Assembly: GCA_020431915.1 (NCBI GenBank)
Contig: JAGQHJ010000023.1
Span: 1-32,451, forward strand
From: Cyanobacteria bacterium HKST-UBA04
GTDB taxonomy: Bacteria; Cyanobacteriota; Vampirovibrionia; Vampirovibrionales; JAGQHJ01
Reading direction: 5' to 3'
Length of the DNA stretch: 32,451 nucleotides
In this document: positions 22,422 to 32,451 of the stretch, one piece after another
Position numbering within the stretch: the stretch's first letter is position 1
Layout: every line of letters starts with the position of its first letter
The notes under the pieces: model-generated
What the model was told of the DNA's origin: nothing
What the model saw: only the letters and a program-made list of their open reading frames with translations
Databases searched by the model: none
Program-made: the position numbers and the translations under genes

Positions 22422-23362
22422 ATGGCCTTGAGGGTTTCGACGTTCCGGGCCACGTCCTCAACCGAGACGTTCAGCTGGGTTTTTTCCGCGTCCGTCAGGG
22501 TAATTTCGACGACTTCTTCCAGGCCGTTGGCACCCAGCTTGGCTGGGACCCCTACGTACAGGTTGTTCACGCCGTACTGCCCCTGCAGGTAGACCGAGCA
22601 GGGCAAAATCTTCTTTTTGTTGCGCACAATGGATTCAATCATCTCAACCACCGAAGCACTGGGGGCATAGAAGGCCGAACCGGTTTTCAGGTATTTCACG
22701 ATTTCGGCCCCACCGTTGCGGGCCCGGTCGACAATGGCATCAATCGTGGGCTGATCCAGCAATTCGGTAATGGGGATACCCGCCACATTGGTATAGCGGA
22801 CCAGCGGCACCATCGTATCGCCATGGCCGCCCAGCACAAACGCCTGTACCTGCTCAACGGAGGCATCCACCGCCTCGGCAATAAACGTACGGAACCGAGC
22901 CGTATCGAGCACCCCGGCCATACCAATGACCCGGTTGCTGGGGAAACCCGTCACCTGAAGGGCCACATGACACATAGCGTCCAGGGGATTGGACACCACG
23001 ATGACAAACGCATTCGGGGCAACCCGCTTAATTTCGGTGCACACACTGGTCATGATCTTGGCATTGGCATCGAGCAAGTCATCGCGACTCATCCCCGGCT
23101 TGCGGGGCATGCCGGCCGTAATCACAACAATATCAGCGCCTTGAACAGGGTCGTACGTATTGGAACCGGTCACCCGGGTATCGTAGCCATATACCGGGCC
23201 ACTTTCGGCAATATCCAAGGCTTTGCCTTGCGGCACACCCTCGACAATATCAACCAGCACCACTTCCTGGCACAGGGCTTTTTCAGCCAACCGCTGAGCC
23301 GTGGTTGCGCCCACGTTACCGGCACCGACAACGGCAATTTTTTTAGGTAGAGACAGAGACAT
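22409..23362 (-). CDS. mdh: Malate dehydrogenase (LDH-like type)
   Basis: NAD-dependent interconversion of malate and oxaloacetate. The 317-residue protein has the Rossmann motif Gly-Ala-Gly-Asn-Val-Gly (13-18), an acidic NAD-binding Asp (VDIVEG, Asp38), the substrate-loop arginines in 'MPRKPGMSR' (Arg87, Arg93), 'NPLDAM', and the catalytic pair Asp153/His180 with Arg156 (LDTARFR, GGHGD). Arg rather than Gln in the mobile loop marks malate rather than lactate specificity. The ATG at 23362 has AAGGA about ten bases upstream. It lies 60 bp after dxr on the same strand and may be read from the aspS-dxr transcript. The stop codon lies inside a 14-bp tandem repeat. Confidence 0.96.
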   Translation of the reverse strand: MSLSLPKKIAVVGAGNVGATTAQRLAEKALCQEVVLVDIVEGVPQGKALDIAESGPVYGYDTRVTGSNTYDPVQGADIVVITAGMPRKPGMSRDDLLDANAKIMTSVCTEIKRVAPNAFVIVVSNPLDAMCHVALQVTGFPSNRVIGMAGVLDTARFRTFIAEAVDASVEQVQAFVLGGHGDTMVPLVRYTNVAGIPITELLDQPTIDAIVDRARNGGAEIVKYLKTGSAFYAPSASVVEMIESIVRNKKKILPCSVYLQGQYGVNNLYVGVPAKLGANGLEEVVEITLTDAEKTQLNVSVEDVARNVETLKAMVPA

Positions 23363-23422
23363 CAGCCATCAATCCTTATCTATTCGCTATGGTTCCCTTA
23401 TTGTGGCACCGACAGCGTATTT

Positions 23423-24688
23423 TTAAAAGCCACCCGAATGCGCGACACCGGCATAAGGGGCAACGGGTTGATGAGCGAAATCGGCAGCTTGAACCGGCAA
23501 AGTACCCCCAAGTTGGCGAGCCAATGACAATGCCTGCCGACGGGCCCAGGCATCAATCTCCATGATAGTCTCCAACGAGGGGCTCGGATAGTCGTGGGCC
23601 GGAAAGTTGCACATGACCTGCTCAATAAGGGGCGCAATCGCCGTAAAGGGTAGTTGATGCGCCAAGAACAACTCAACAGCCACTTCATCGGCAGCGTTGA
23701 GCACCACGGGCAGGCCACCCCCTTCCTCGCCAGCCCATTTGGCCAAGCGCAAACACGGAAACCGGTTATCGTCAGCCGGGTAAAACGTCAGCTGGCTCAA
23801 CCGGGTCAAATCCAGGTGGACCTGTTCCTGGTTGTCTTCATCCAGCGCCCAGCGCGTCGGATAGCTCAGCCCGTACTGAATGGGCACGCGCATGTCGGGC
23901 TGGCCCATCTGGGCCAACAAGGCACCGTCCTTAAACGCCACGGCACTGTGCACGATACTCTGGGGATGAATGACCGGCTCGATGCGGGACAGGGGCATAT
24001 TAAACAACACACTGGCTTCAATACACTCAAACCCCTTGTTCATCATCGTGGCCGAATCAATGGTTACCTTCGGCCCCATTTGCCAGGTGGGATGGTTCAA
24101 AGCAGCTTCCACCGTCACCTCGCGCAACTGCTCAAGGGGCGTGTTCCAGAAGGGCCCGCCGGAAGCCGTGATATATATGGTTTTTACCTCGTTGTCTGCC
24201 GACCAGCAACTTTGCAGGCACTGGAAGATGGCCGAATGCTCGCTATCAAGCGGCACAATCTGCGACAGGTAGGGGGCCACCAGATGACCGGCCACCACAA
24301 AGGTTTCCTTGTTGGCCGTCAACACGCGCTTGCCGGTTTGCAACGCCTTAAGCGTCGGCTTAAGGCCGGCATACCCCACAATGCCCACAATCACAATATC
24401 AATGTCGGCTACCCCGCACAGGGTTTCCAGTCCGGCTTCACCCAACAGCCAGTGAGGCTGGTTGTCGTGTTTGGCCGTCAGCGATTGCAGGCGGTTGTAA
24501 TGATCATCGCTACCCGCCACCGCCCAGCGGGGTTTGACCTGGGCCAACTGCCGGGCAAACCCGTCGGTGTTGCTATGGCATGTAAGGGCCACCACCTCGA
24601 AGCGATCGGGCCAGCGCGACAGCACGTCGAGAGCCTGGCGTCCAATTGACCCCGTTGATCCCAGTACCGCAACCCGTTTCCTTACCAC
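23423..24688 (-). CDS. dxr: 1-Deoxy-D-xylulose 5-phosphate reductoisomerase
   Basis: Second enzyme of the MEP isoprenoid pathway; converts DXP to MEP with NADPH. The 421-residue protein shows the NADPH loop Gly-Ser-Thr-Gly-Ser-Ile-Gly (10-16), 'TANKET', the metal and substrate residues in 'DSEHSAIFQ', the flexible loop 'ASGGPFW', 'HPTWQMGPKVTIDSATMMNKG', and 'VLNAADEVAVELFL' near the C-terminus. It starts with GTG at 24688, supported by AAGGGG eight bases upstream. This ribosome-binding site overlaps the aspS stop, and only 12 bp separate the genes, so translation may be coupled. The last 20 or so residues are an additional Ala/Pro/Gly-rich tail. Confidence 0.97.
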   Translation of the reverse strand: MVRKRVAVLGSTGSIGRQALDVLSRWPDRFEVVALTCHSNTDGFARQLAQVKPRWAVAGSDDHYNRLQSLTAKHDNQPHWLLGEAGLETLCGVADIDIVIVGIVGYAGLKPTLKALQTGKRVLTANKETFVVAGHLVAPYLSQIVPLDSEHSAIFQCLQSCWSADNEVKTIYITASGGPFWNTPLEQLREVTVEAALNHPTWQMGPKVTIDSATMMNKGFECIEASVLFNMPLSRIEPVIHPQSIVHSAVAFKDGALLAQMGQPDMRVPIQYGLSYPTRWALDEDNQEQVHLDLTRLSQLTFYPADDNRFPCLRLAKWAGEEGGGLPVVLNAADEVAVELFLAHQLPFTAIAPLIEQVMCNFPAHDYPSPSLETIMEIDAWARRQALSLARQLGGTLPVQAADFAHQPVAPYAGVAHSGGF

Positions 24689-24700
24689 AACCCGTACCCC

Positions 24701-26545
24701 TTACCGATTATCTGTAGACTTAGGCGTCGTCTGGGGCGGGGCAATGGTGCGCACATGCAACTCCAGAAGCTGTTCCAAATCGACCTTGCCGGGGGCCTGG
24801 GTCATCAGGCACATGGCCTGGTTGGTTTTGGGGAAGGCAATCACATCGCGAATACTGGGGCAGTTGCACAGCATCGCCACAATGCGATCAAGCCCGAGGG
24901 CCAACCCGCCGTGAGGCGGTACACCGTATTGAAAGGCATCGAGCAGGAAGCCGAACTTGCGCTGAATATCATCGGCACTGAGCCCCAGCAGCTCGAAAAT
25001 TTGTTGCTGCAACTCGCGGTTATGGATCCGGATGCTGCCGCCACCGATTTCCTCGCCGTTATAAACAATGTCGTAGGCCTGGGCCGTCACTTCGTCCGGC
25101 ACGGCATGGAGCTTGTCGAGCTGCTCGATGTTGGGGGAAGTAAACGGGTGGTGCATCGGGCTCAGGGCCCCGTTGTCCCCACGCTCGAACATCGGGAAGT
25201 TGACCACCCACAACAAGTGGTGCTGGCTCGTGTCAATCAGCTTGTGCTTGTGAGCCAGATGCAAGCGCAGGCGTCCCAGCAGCTTGTTGGCCGTATTGGC
25301 GGCATCCGCCACAAAAAAGACCGTGTCCCCTGGCTTGGCCGAAGCGGTCTGTTGAATGGCCGCCAGCTCGTCGTCATTAAAAAACTTGGTAATGGGCGAT
25401 TTAAGGCCTTCGTCGGTATACACGATATAGGCCAGGCCCTTGGCACCCCACTTCTGGGCCAGGGCAATCAGGTCGTCATACTCCTTGCGGCTGTAGTTTT
25501 CCGTACCGCCCAGGCATAGGCCCTTAACCACGCCACCGTCCTGAACCACCGAAGCAAAGGCCTTGAATCCGCAAGCCTTCATCACCTCGCTAAAGTCAAT
25601 CAGCTCCAGGCCAAACCGGGTATCGGGCTTATCCGATCCGTAGCGCCCCATAGCCTCGGCATAGCACATCCGGCGGAAGGGAGTCGCCACCTCGATGCCG
25701 GCCTGGGCAAACATGGTCGTCAGCAGGCCTTCGGTCAGGGCAATCACATCGTCCTGACGGACAAACGCCATTTCCAAATCCACCTGGGTAAACTCCGGCT
25801 GGCGGTCGGCCCGCAAGTCCTCGTCACGGAAGCAGCGGGCAATCTGGTAGTAGCGCTCCATGCCACTGAGCATCAAAATCTGTTTGTAAATTTGCGGCGA
25901 CTGGGGCAGGGCAAAAAAGTGCTCGGGGTGCACCCGGCTCGGCACCAGGTAATCGCGGGCCCCTTCGGGGGTGGTTTTAATGAGAATCGGGGTCTCGATT
26001 TCCAGGAAACCCTGTGTGTCGAGATAGGTCCGGGCCGCATTGGTAATTTTATGGCGCAACTGAATATTGTGCTGCATCTGCGGGCTGCGCAAATCCAGGT
26101 AGCGGTATTTCAGGCGAATCGACTCGTCCACCTCGTGGGCGTTTTCCGGCAGAAACGGCGGTGTTTTGGCCTGGCTAACCACCGACACCCGGGTCGGGTA
26201 AATCTCGATGCTGCCCGTAGCGAGTTTGGGGTTAATGGTATCGTCGGGCCGTTTGGACACGGGCCCGGTGGCACTAATCACGTCTTCGCTGCGCAGGGCG
26301 GCCAGCACATCATGGACTTCGGCGTTTTTCTGCGGATCGGCCACCAGCTGGATCAGCCCGCTGCGATCGCGCACCTCAATGAAGATAATGCCCCCCAGAT
26401 CCCGCCGGGCCGACACCCAGCCGTTAACCGTAATCGGCTGGCCCAGATGATGCTCGGCAATTTCGCCGCAAAACTGGGTACGGGGTTCAAAGGCCAGTTG
26501 CTGGGCCAGTTGCGTGGGGTCTTGAACAGGTTCAGTCACAGTCAT
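24701..26545 (-). CDS. aspS: Aspartyl-tRNA synthetase, bacterial type
   Basis: Class II synthetase that charges tRNA with aspartate. The 614-residue protein has the N-terminal OB-fold anticodon-binding domain (GWVSARRDLGGIIF, about 42-55), motif 2 ('CFRDEDLRADRQPEFTQVD'), 'PQSPQ', the GAD insertion domain typical of bacterial AspRS, and motif 3 ('GLALGLDRIVAML'). Length fits the bacterial type (about 590). At the anticodon-domain position where non-discriminating enzymes often have His (RRDHGG) this protein has Leu (RRDLGG), a feature of tRNA-Asp-specific enzymes; this is an inference from a single residue. The ATG at 26545 has no obvious ribosome-binding site. dxr follows 12 bp downstream; pyrG lies 144 bp upstream. 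Confidence 0.97.
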   Translation of the reverse strand: MTVTEPVQDPTQLAQQLAFEPRTQFCGEIAEHHLGQPITVNGWVSARRDLGGIIFIEVRDRSGLIQLVADPQKNAEVHDVLAALRSEDVISATGPVSKRPDDTINPKLATGSIEIYPTRVSVVSQAKTPPFLPENAHEVDESIRLKYRYLDLRSPQMQHNIQLRHKITNAARTYLDTQGFLEIETPILIKTTPEGARDYLVPSRVHPEHFFALPQSPQIYKQILMLSGMERYYQIARCFRDEDLRADRQPEFTQVDLEMAFVRQDDVIALTEGLLTTMFAQAGIEVATPFRRMCYAEAMGRYGSDKPDTRFGLELIDFSEVMKACGFKAFASVVQDGGVVKGLCLGGTENYSRKEYDDLIALAQKWGAKGLAYIVYTDEGLKSPITKFFNDDELAAIQQTASAKPGDTVFFVADAANTANKLLGRLRLHLAHKHKLIDTSQHHLLWVVNFPMFERGDNGALSPMHHPFTSPNIEQLDKLHAVPDEVTAQAYDIVYNGEEIGGGSIRIHNRELQQQIFELLGLSADDIQRKFGFLLDAFQYGVPPHGGLALGLDRIVAMLCNCPSIRDVIAFPKTNQAMCLMTQAPGKVDLEQLLELHVRTIAPPQTTPKSTDNR

Positions 26546-26689
26546 ATTAACGCCATCAGAGCACGGTCAACGCCAAACACCCCCGCAAATGACAGGGGCT
26601 CCCTATCCTAGCAAGAACACAGGCCAAATGATATACAGAATAGGTGCCAACACCGGCACACGCTTAAGCGCTCCCTAAACCCGATAAGT

Positions 26690-28396
<1,707 letters not shown>

Positions 28397-28403
28397 CTAA
28401 CCT

Positions 28404-28697
28404 CTAGTCTAGAATTTTGGGAACACGGAAGAACTGACCGTCCACTTCCGGCGCGTTACGCATCAAGTGGGCCCGATCGTACACATGGCGCTGCTCGTCG
28501 GCACGATACAGGGCGGGCTGACTGGTTTGGGGCGTATCACTAACACCTTCCAAATCCAGTTCGTTGAGGGTCTCAACCAGGCCCAGAATGTTGGACAGAT
28601 CCGTGGCCAACTGCTGGACTTCGGCGTCGTCAAGCTCCAGCCGGGCCAGTTTGGCCACGTGCTTGACGTCATCTTGACTTATGCTGGCATGGGTCAT
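28404..28697 (-). CDS. gatC: Asp/Glu-tRNA amidotransferase subunit C
   Basis: Small belt subunit of GatCAB, which converts misacylated Glu-tRNA(Gln) and/or Asp-tRNA(Asn) to the correct form. The 97-residue protein has the family pattern: helical N-terminus ('DVKHVAKLARLELDDAEVQQL'), 'ILGLVETLNELDLEGV', then the extended C-terminal part 'LRNAPEVDGQFFRVPKIL'-like (here 'LMRNAPEVDGQFFRVPKIL'). gatA and gatB are not in this window. The ATG at 28697 lacks a clear ribosome-binding site. It heads a short operon with pyrG and has an extended -10 promoter candidate just upstream. Confidence 0.95.
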   Translation of the reverse strand: MTHASISQDDVKHVAKLARLELDDAEVQQLATDLSNILGLVETLNELDLEGVSDTPQTSQPALYRADEQRHVYDRAHLMRNAPEVDGQFFRVPKILD

Positions 28698-28734
28698 TGG
28701 GGGGCGGGTCGCGTCGGCTCAAGGTAATGGTTGT

Positions 28735-28743
28735 ATTATCACA
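28735..28743 (-). promoter_or_regulatory. Candidate extended -10 promoter for gatC-pyrG
   Basis: On the minus strand TGT-GATAAT gives an extended -10, 37 bp before the gatC ATG. No good -35 is visible. Confidence 0.4.
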
Positions 28744-28789
28744 GCAAGCGGTCATCGGGAAACCGCTCCTTAAATTTTACGAGAAGCCT

Positions 28790-28821
28790 TCCCGCCACGC
28801 AACCGTCACGACCGGGCGGGA
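28790..28821 (-). terminator. Weak hairpin after the AarF-like gene
   Basis: TCCCGCC (28790-28796) pairs with GGCGGGA (28815-28821) around an 18-base loop, 22 bp after the stop codon. There is no T run, so it may be Rho-dependent or a processing site. Confidence 0.35.
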
Positions 28822-28843
28822 CAACAAAAACGATACAATCGCC

Positions 28844-31800
28844 CTAGGCCGCCATGCCAAACATTTCGGCATCAATCCAGTCGGCCGGCTTCAGGATTTT
28901 GTACAGCTCATGCTCGAGGTTAAACCGGGCCTTCTTGCGATCGGTTTGCGAAATGGACTGTTTTTTAAACAGTTCATCAAAAATCTGGTCCGTCAGCGTC
29001 GTCATGTTCTTGCGGGCCCGCAGCAGCTTGGTCAGGTAAGCCCGAGCCGGTTGGTATTTCACCTCTTGCGACAGCTTCTTGACCTCGCGCTTAAACGCTT
29101 CGGCGGCCTTGGCAGATTTTTCCTCCAGCTCGGCTATCTTCTGGCGCACCTTGTGCCGTTCCTGATCGAGATAGGCCAGGTTGCTGTTAATTTGCCGGAT
29201 CTCCTGTTCAAACGCACGCCGATCCTCCTCGCTCAGGGTATTCCGCTTGTCGGCCCGGGCCTTGGCGTATTCTTCTTCCGTTTCCGTCAGCTCCTTGCTT
29301 TCAGCCTCGATTTTCTTGTCGAAGGACTTTTCCTCGCCACGCTTGGCCTTAATCATCAGCTCGCGGTTCTGTACCTCGGCGGATTTTTCAAACATGTGCT
29401 TAAGCACATGTTTGACGTCCTGCTGGATCCCCTTGAACGCCATTTGTTCCGGCTTGCTGTAGTCAAGCTTGACGTGGAACCACCCATGGTTGAAGGCATG
29501 AGGAGCCATCTGGCCATCCGAGCGTCGAAAGTGATTCAAGATGAACCCCATTTCCGGGATACGGAAAAACAGCAGTTGCTGAAAACTCTGGGCATCCAGG
29601 CCATCGAGTTCCTTGCCCAAGGCGTCGGCCTTCAGGTTCTCCTGGTCCTCATACTCAAAGTAGTAGGGCATAACCTTGCGCAGTTTGCTCCAGGCATGGC
29701 GCACATCGGCCTCACTAATCCGCTGGCCTTCCTCGCTAATGGGGTTGATAACCTTCTCGTCGGACAGCCGGACCATGCTGCGCAGAATATACATCAGGAA
29801 GTCCGGTATACGAGTCATAGCCGTGCCATGGCCGGCAGAGACCATAGCATCGGTTTTCTCTTCCTCTTGGTCCATGACGGTTTTCTTGTCCGTAAAAATC
29901 TCCTCGTTCAGCAGCTCCAGGGCACGGTACTTGTCGATACCGTCGCCCAGGTTACGAATGGCCTTAAGGGTCTGGGTTTCATCCACTTCAAGACGGGCCT
30001 GGCCTTTCACCATACGCCAACGCGCCTCGCCTTCCATGTTGCCGGGGCGTTCGCCGACAAACTTGGTTTGCCAACCGTTGGGTTGCCCGGCCTGCTGCTC
30101 AAACAACTTGGCGTTGTAGCCAGGGCCGTACAAGCTGGCATAGAAAGGATTATCGCCAACGTACTTCAGGTATTCGCGGTACAAGGTGGTCAGGCTTTGG
30201 TGGGCCTGCTTGTTCAAGATACCCACCCGGCCAAAATCCAGAATACCCGGCGTGCTCATCAGGTTCCCCTCATGCGGGTCGCCATACACCGTATCCCAGA
30301 TCCCCATCAGCGACATCAACAGGGAAGGCCCCATGGCATGGATGGCGGCCACCTTCTCCTGCTTCGACGCCTTGGCCAGCGCCTGGCCGGGCATAAAACT
30401 TTCCACCGACCCCACGGCATCCAGAAAAAGAACTTCCGGGGTTTTTACCGCGCCGCCGGTAACCGCAGCCAGGTGTTTGTTCAGGCGGGTTACAAATTCC
30501 TGCTCGCCATAGGGGTTTACTTCCTGGCGGTAGGCCTCGATGTGTTTTTCCACCCCATGCTGAACCTCGGCCTGCATGTCCAGGCCGGTCTTGAAGGTCA
30601 GCAAGAACTCGGCAAAGCGCTTGTACTGCTCCAGATAGTTGTTGGGGTCCCCCGGTTCCAGCGCAAGGCCATTGACGGCCGCTACCACATCGGGTCGGTT
30701 CAACTTAACCACCACCTTGTCACCACCCTCGGTCGTAGCAATAAACCCGGCGCGCATTGATCCCCGGCTAATGGGGGTTTCAATGGCCACCAGCTTCTTG
30801 CCTTCCGGCGCCACTTTGTTATAGCCGGCCTTCAGGTGGTTAAACCCCGACTCGATTTGATCGGGGGTTAGCTGCGGCACCTCGTTCAGGGTCCGGTCCA
30901 CAAAGTTTTTCAGGGGACGGATAAACAGCAAGTCGTTTCGTTCCGCCTTTAGGTGGGCCAAATGCTGCTTGTCCCACTCAATCTCGCGCAGTTTTTCCTC
31001 GCGTTCCTTTCGTTCCTTTTCCAGAGCAATCTTGCGATCCCGATCGCTCATGGCGGCCAGTTCCTTGCGCCGCTTGCGCGCCTTTTCTTTTTCCTCGTCC
31101 GTCAACCCCTCCTCTTTAGGCGTAAGCTCGGCTTGGCGATCCTCGATGTCGCTTTCACGCTTGCGGATGTCCACGTCCCTCTTCTCAATACGCGCGTCGA
31201 GTTGTTCGATACTCAATTTCTCGATTTGCATGGCCAGGGTCTGGAAATGCTTGACCACGGGAAACCCCACCAGGGTAGACAGCCGGAGCCAAACCAGGCC
31301 AGGATCCTTGTAGTTTTTGTAGTCCTTGGCAAACCCGTCCGGCGACTTGATGTAATTCAGCACGTCGCTTCGCGACGGTTCGGGCAAATACTGGCGCACC
31401 CCGCGCATCAGCTCGTTAATCAGCTTAAGCTGAACCTGCTGTTGCTTAAGCCACACCGCCTGCAACTGGGCTTGCTTTTCAATTTGACCAGCCGGGTTAT
31501 TGAGCCAGGATCCCCAGCTTTGGTTATTAATGCGGTTAATCTCGGTTTTCAGCTTGCCCGTATCCGCTTCGTAATCGGCCAGGGTGTAGTTAACCACCAC
31601 CCCCGACTTCGCCTGGGCGGCGGCATTTTTTTCGGCCAGCGTCAGTTCGCGGGGTGTCTCCTCTACAGGCGAGGTGCCGTCCGTCTGCTGGGCGGCCCTA
31701 TTTTTTGAGTTTTGCCTGGTTTTTTGGGTTTCTTGGGTTTTTTGGGCTTGTTGGGGCTGCTGGTTCTTTTTCTTACGCTTGGGCACCGGCCCTCGGCCAA

Positions 31801-31969
31801 AGAGAACTTGGTCGCCTCCGTGCAGGCTCCCCAGGGTACTGCTATAGGACAAACTACCCGGCCGACCTGCCGTAACCGGTGTCACCCCCGCCGGGGCCGG
31901 GCCGCCCAAAGACCCCGCCACAGGCGTTGTTTTGGAAAAATTATAACCAGGGGGCAGTGGGGCAATCAT
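28844..31969 (-). CDS. Large protein with an atypical AarF/UbiB (ABC1) kinase-like core and coiled coils
   Basis: Protein of 1041 residues from the ATG at 31969. An in-frame GTG at 32143 would add 58 residues that look random, and neither start has a clear ribosome-binding site. Layout: N-terminal Gly/Pro/Ser-rich part with Phe-Gly-Arg (57-59) and a basic stretch (KRKKKNQQPQ); a helical part; a long charged coiled coil (about 253-345); an ABC1-like core (about 395-585); a helical region; and a second coiled coil (about 903-973). The core shows the ATP-binding Lys in Val-Val-Val-Lys-Leu-Asn-Arg-Pro, the catalytic loop 'YGDPHEGNL' and the metal-binding 'LDFGRVG', close to UbiB's HxDPHPGN and DFG. 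The UbiB-specific KxGQ motif and Ala-rich loop are not seen (the latter reads ISRGSMRAG). It has no membrane anchor. An ATP-dependent regulatory or structural role is likely; quinone synthesis is not implied. Confidence 0.75.
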   Translation of the reverse strand: MIAPLPPGYNFSKTTPVAGSLGGPAPAGVTPVTAGRPGSLSYSSTLGSLHGGDQVLFGRGPVPKRKKKNQQPQQAQKTQETQKTRQNSKNRAAQQTDGTSPVEETPRELTLAEKNAAAQAKSGVVVNYTLADYEADTGKLKTEINRINNQSWGSWLNNPAGQIEKQAQLQAVWLKQQQVQLKLINELMRGVRQYLPEPSRSDVLNYIKSPDGFAKDYKNYKDPGLVWLRLSTLVGFPVVKHFQTLAMQIEKLSIEQLDARIEKRDVDIRKRESDIEDRQAELTPKEEGLTDEEKEKARKRRKELAAMSDRDRKIALEKERKEREEKLREIEWDKQHLAHLKAERNDLLFIRPLKNFVDRTLNEVPQLTPDQIESGFNHLKAGYNKVAPEGKKLVAIETPISRGSMRAGFIATTEGGDKVVVKLNRPDVVAAVNGLALEPGDPNNYLEQYKRFAEFLLTFKTGLDMQAEVQHGVEKHIEAYRQEVNPYGEQEFVTRLNKHLAAVTGGAVKTPEVLFLDAVGSVESFMPGQALAKASKQEKVAAIHAMGPSLLMSLMGIWDTVYGDPHEGNLMSTPGILDFGRVGILNKQAHQSLTTLYREYLKYVGDNPFYASLYGPGYNAKLFEQQAGQPNGWQTKFVGERPGNMEGEARWRMVKGQARLEVDETQTLKAIRNLGDGIDKYRALELLNEEIFTDKKTVMDQEEEKTDAMVSAGHGTAMTRIPDFLMYILRSMVRLSDEKVINPISEEGQRISEADVRHAWSKLRKVMPYYFEYEDQENLKADALGKELDGLDAQSFQQLLFFRIPEMGFILNHFRRSDGQMAPHAFNHGWFHVKLDYSKPEQMAFKGIQQDVKHVLKHMFEKSAEVQNRELMIKAKRGEEKSFDKKIEAESKELTETEEEYAKARADKRNTLSEEDRRAFEQEIRQINSNLAYLDQERHKVRQKIAELEEKSAKAAEAFKREVKKLSQEVKYQPARAYLTKLLRARKNMTTLTDQIFDELFKKQSISQTDRKKARFNLEHELYKILKPADWIDAEMFGMAA

Positions 31970-32451
31970 GGGTGGGATGAACGAAACCTTAAAACAGAAC
32001 GGGCAATGAGGCACAGGCCCAGTCGAGTCGTTGGTGGGGAAGCAAGAAGAGACGCAAAAAAAGCGGCTAAGGGATTTTAGGGAAAGCGGATCCCCAAGGG
32101 GTCGGACAGGGAAATAAGCTATTCCCTGCCTAAATAAACCCACTCAAGCCCACCATGTGCGCCGTGTATTACCCACTGGACCCCAACTTCATAAAGCTGT
32201 TACATTGAAGACTGCGTCTGAATGATAGCAGGCGATGGCAACTGCCCGCCTATAACGCGTCTATCACCCCCCTATAACGCACCTATCAATAGTCAACCCA
32301 TGGCCGGTCGACGGTTTTATTTCATCCCCACCTGCGCCACTCCCCTTCTCTCGTCCACGTCAACCGCCTGTTGGGCCGTTTCCCAAGTCACATAAATACA
32401 CCCCCCCTCTCCCCCTCTCATGCGTCTAGCCCCCCTAACCCCCTCCCCCCT
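31970..32451. other. Upstream region of the AarF-like gene to the window end
   Basis: No supported gene within these 482 bp. It contains the direct repeat at 32250-32288 and a pyrimidine-rich end (32395-32451). The minus-strand frame continues from 31969 to 32143, but the sequence looks non-coding. Confidence 0.4.
32250..32288. repeat. 17-bp direct repeat with 22-bp period
   Basis: CTATAACGCGTCTATCA (32250-32266) and CTATAACGCACCTATCA (32272-32288) match at 15 of 17 positions. The 22-bp period is about two helical turns, as in paired binding sites. It lies about 280 bp upstream of the AarF-like gene start. Confidence 0.7.

Noticed and set aside
23654..24649. 331-codon open frame opposite dxr
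   Set aside because: Antisense shadow of a conserved enzyme; composition (many His, Gly, Arg) is typical of such shadows.
28697..30760. 687-codon open frame on the plus strand opposite the AarF-like gene
   Set aside because: It is antisense to a frame with clear kinase motifs and coiled coils. Long antisense frames arise from the G+C-rich codon use. Its translation has no recognisable domain.

Overview
The window looks like the chromosome of a Gram-negative-type bacterium with fairly high G+C. It carries an outer-membrane beta-barrel, secreted enzymes with signal peptides, an LD-carboxypeptidase, an MEP isoprenoid gene (dxr) and gatC. Several traits fit the non-photosynthetic cyanobacterial relatives (Vampirovibrionia/Melainabacteria): an RpsB with an acidic Ala/Glu tail, a large GHL10-type glycosyl-hydrolase-like protein, four HIP1-like octamers (GCGATCGC at 218, 1503, 17951 and 26363), and many lineage-type hypotheticals with a short N-terminal 'FG' motif. 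This placement is an inference; there is no 16S rRNA gene here. I found no tRNA or rRNA gene, CRISPR array, insertion sequence or phage gene.

Layout. 1-3.6 kb: an SGNH-fold protein (5' end at the window edge), a large polytopic membrane protein, and a small single-span membrane protein on the other strand. 3.7-5.5 kb (-): a protein whose C-terminus looks like a caspase/metacaspase-type His-Cys peptidase. 5.6-8.2 kb: a probable copper module with a CsoR-family sensor, an unknown protein, a G/C-tract dyad resembling a CsoR operator, and a Met/His-rich outer-membrane barrel. It ends at a strong bidirectional terminator shared with a 59-aa gene on the minus strand. 8.6-10.9 kb: LD-carboxypeptidase (-) and an unknown protein (+), divergent around an AT-rich promoter with a perfect palindrome. 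10.9-13.8 kb (-): rpsB, tsf and pyrH, with a terminator between tsf and pyrH and no frr. 14.3-15.7 kb: an unknown gene and recO. 15.7-18.8 kb (-): the secreted GHL10 protein. 19.0-19.7 kb: a HEAT-repeat protein.

19.7-22.1 kb is the most unusual part. Three separately terminated small genes encode cationic proteins very rich in Cys and Gly (22, 12 and 17 Cys). They share an alternating hydrophobic/basic strand motif, and two also carry Gly7 runs, Cys-Lys/Arg-Pro motifs and a cationic amphipathic helix. The 9-mer TTAAGGCAC lies in the flanking or intervening DNA four times. No known family is recognised, and I regard this as the best candidate for an undescribed system.

22.4-32.0 kb (-) is mostly core metabolism and translation: mdh, dxr and aspS (aspS and dxr tightly spaced), then pyrG and gatC (one operon), preceded by a 1041-aa protein that embeds an atypical AarF/UbiB (ABC1) kinase-like core between long charged coiled coils.
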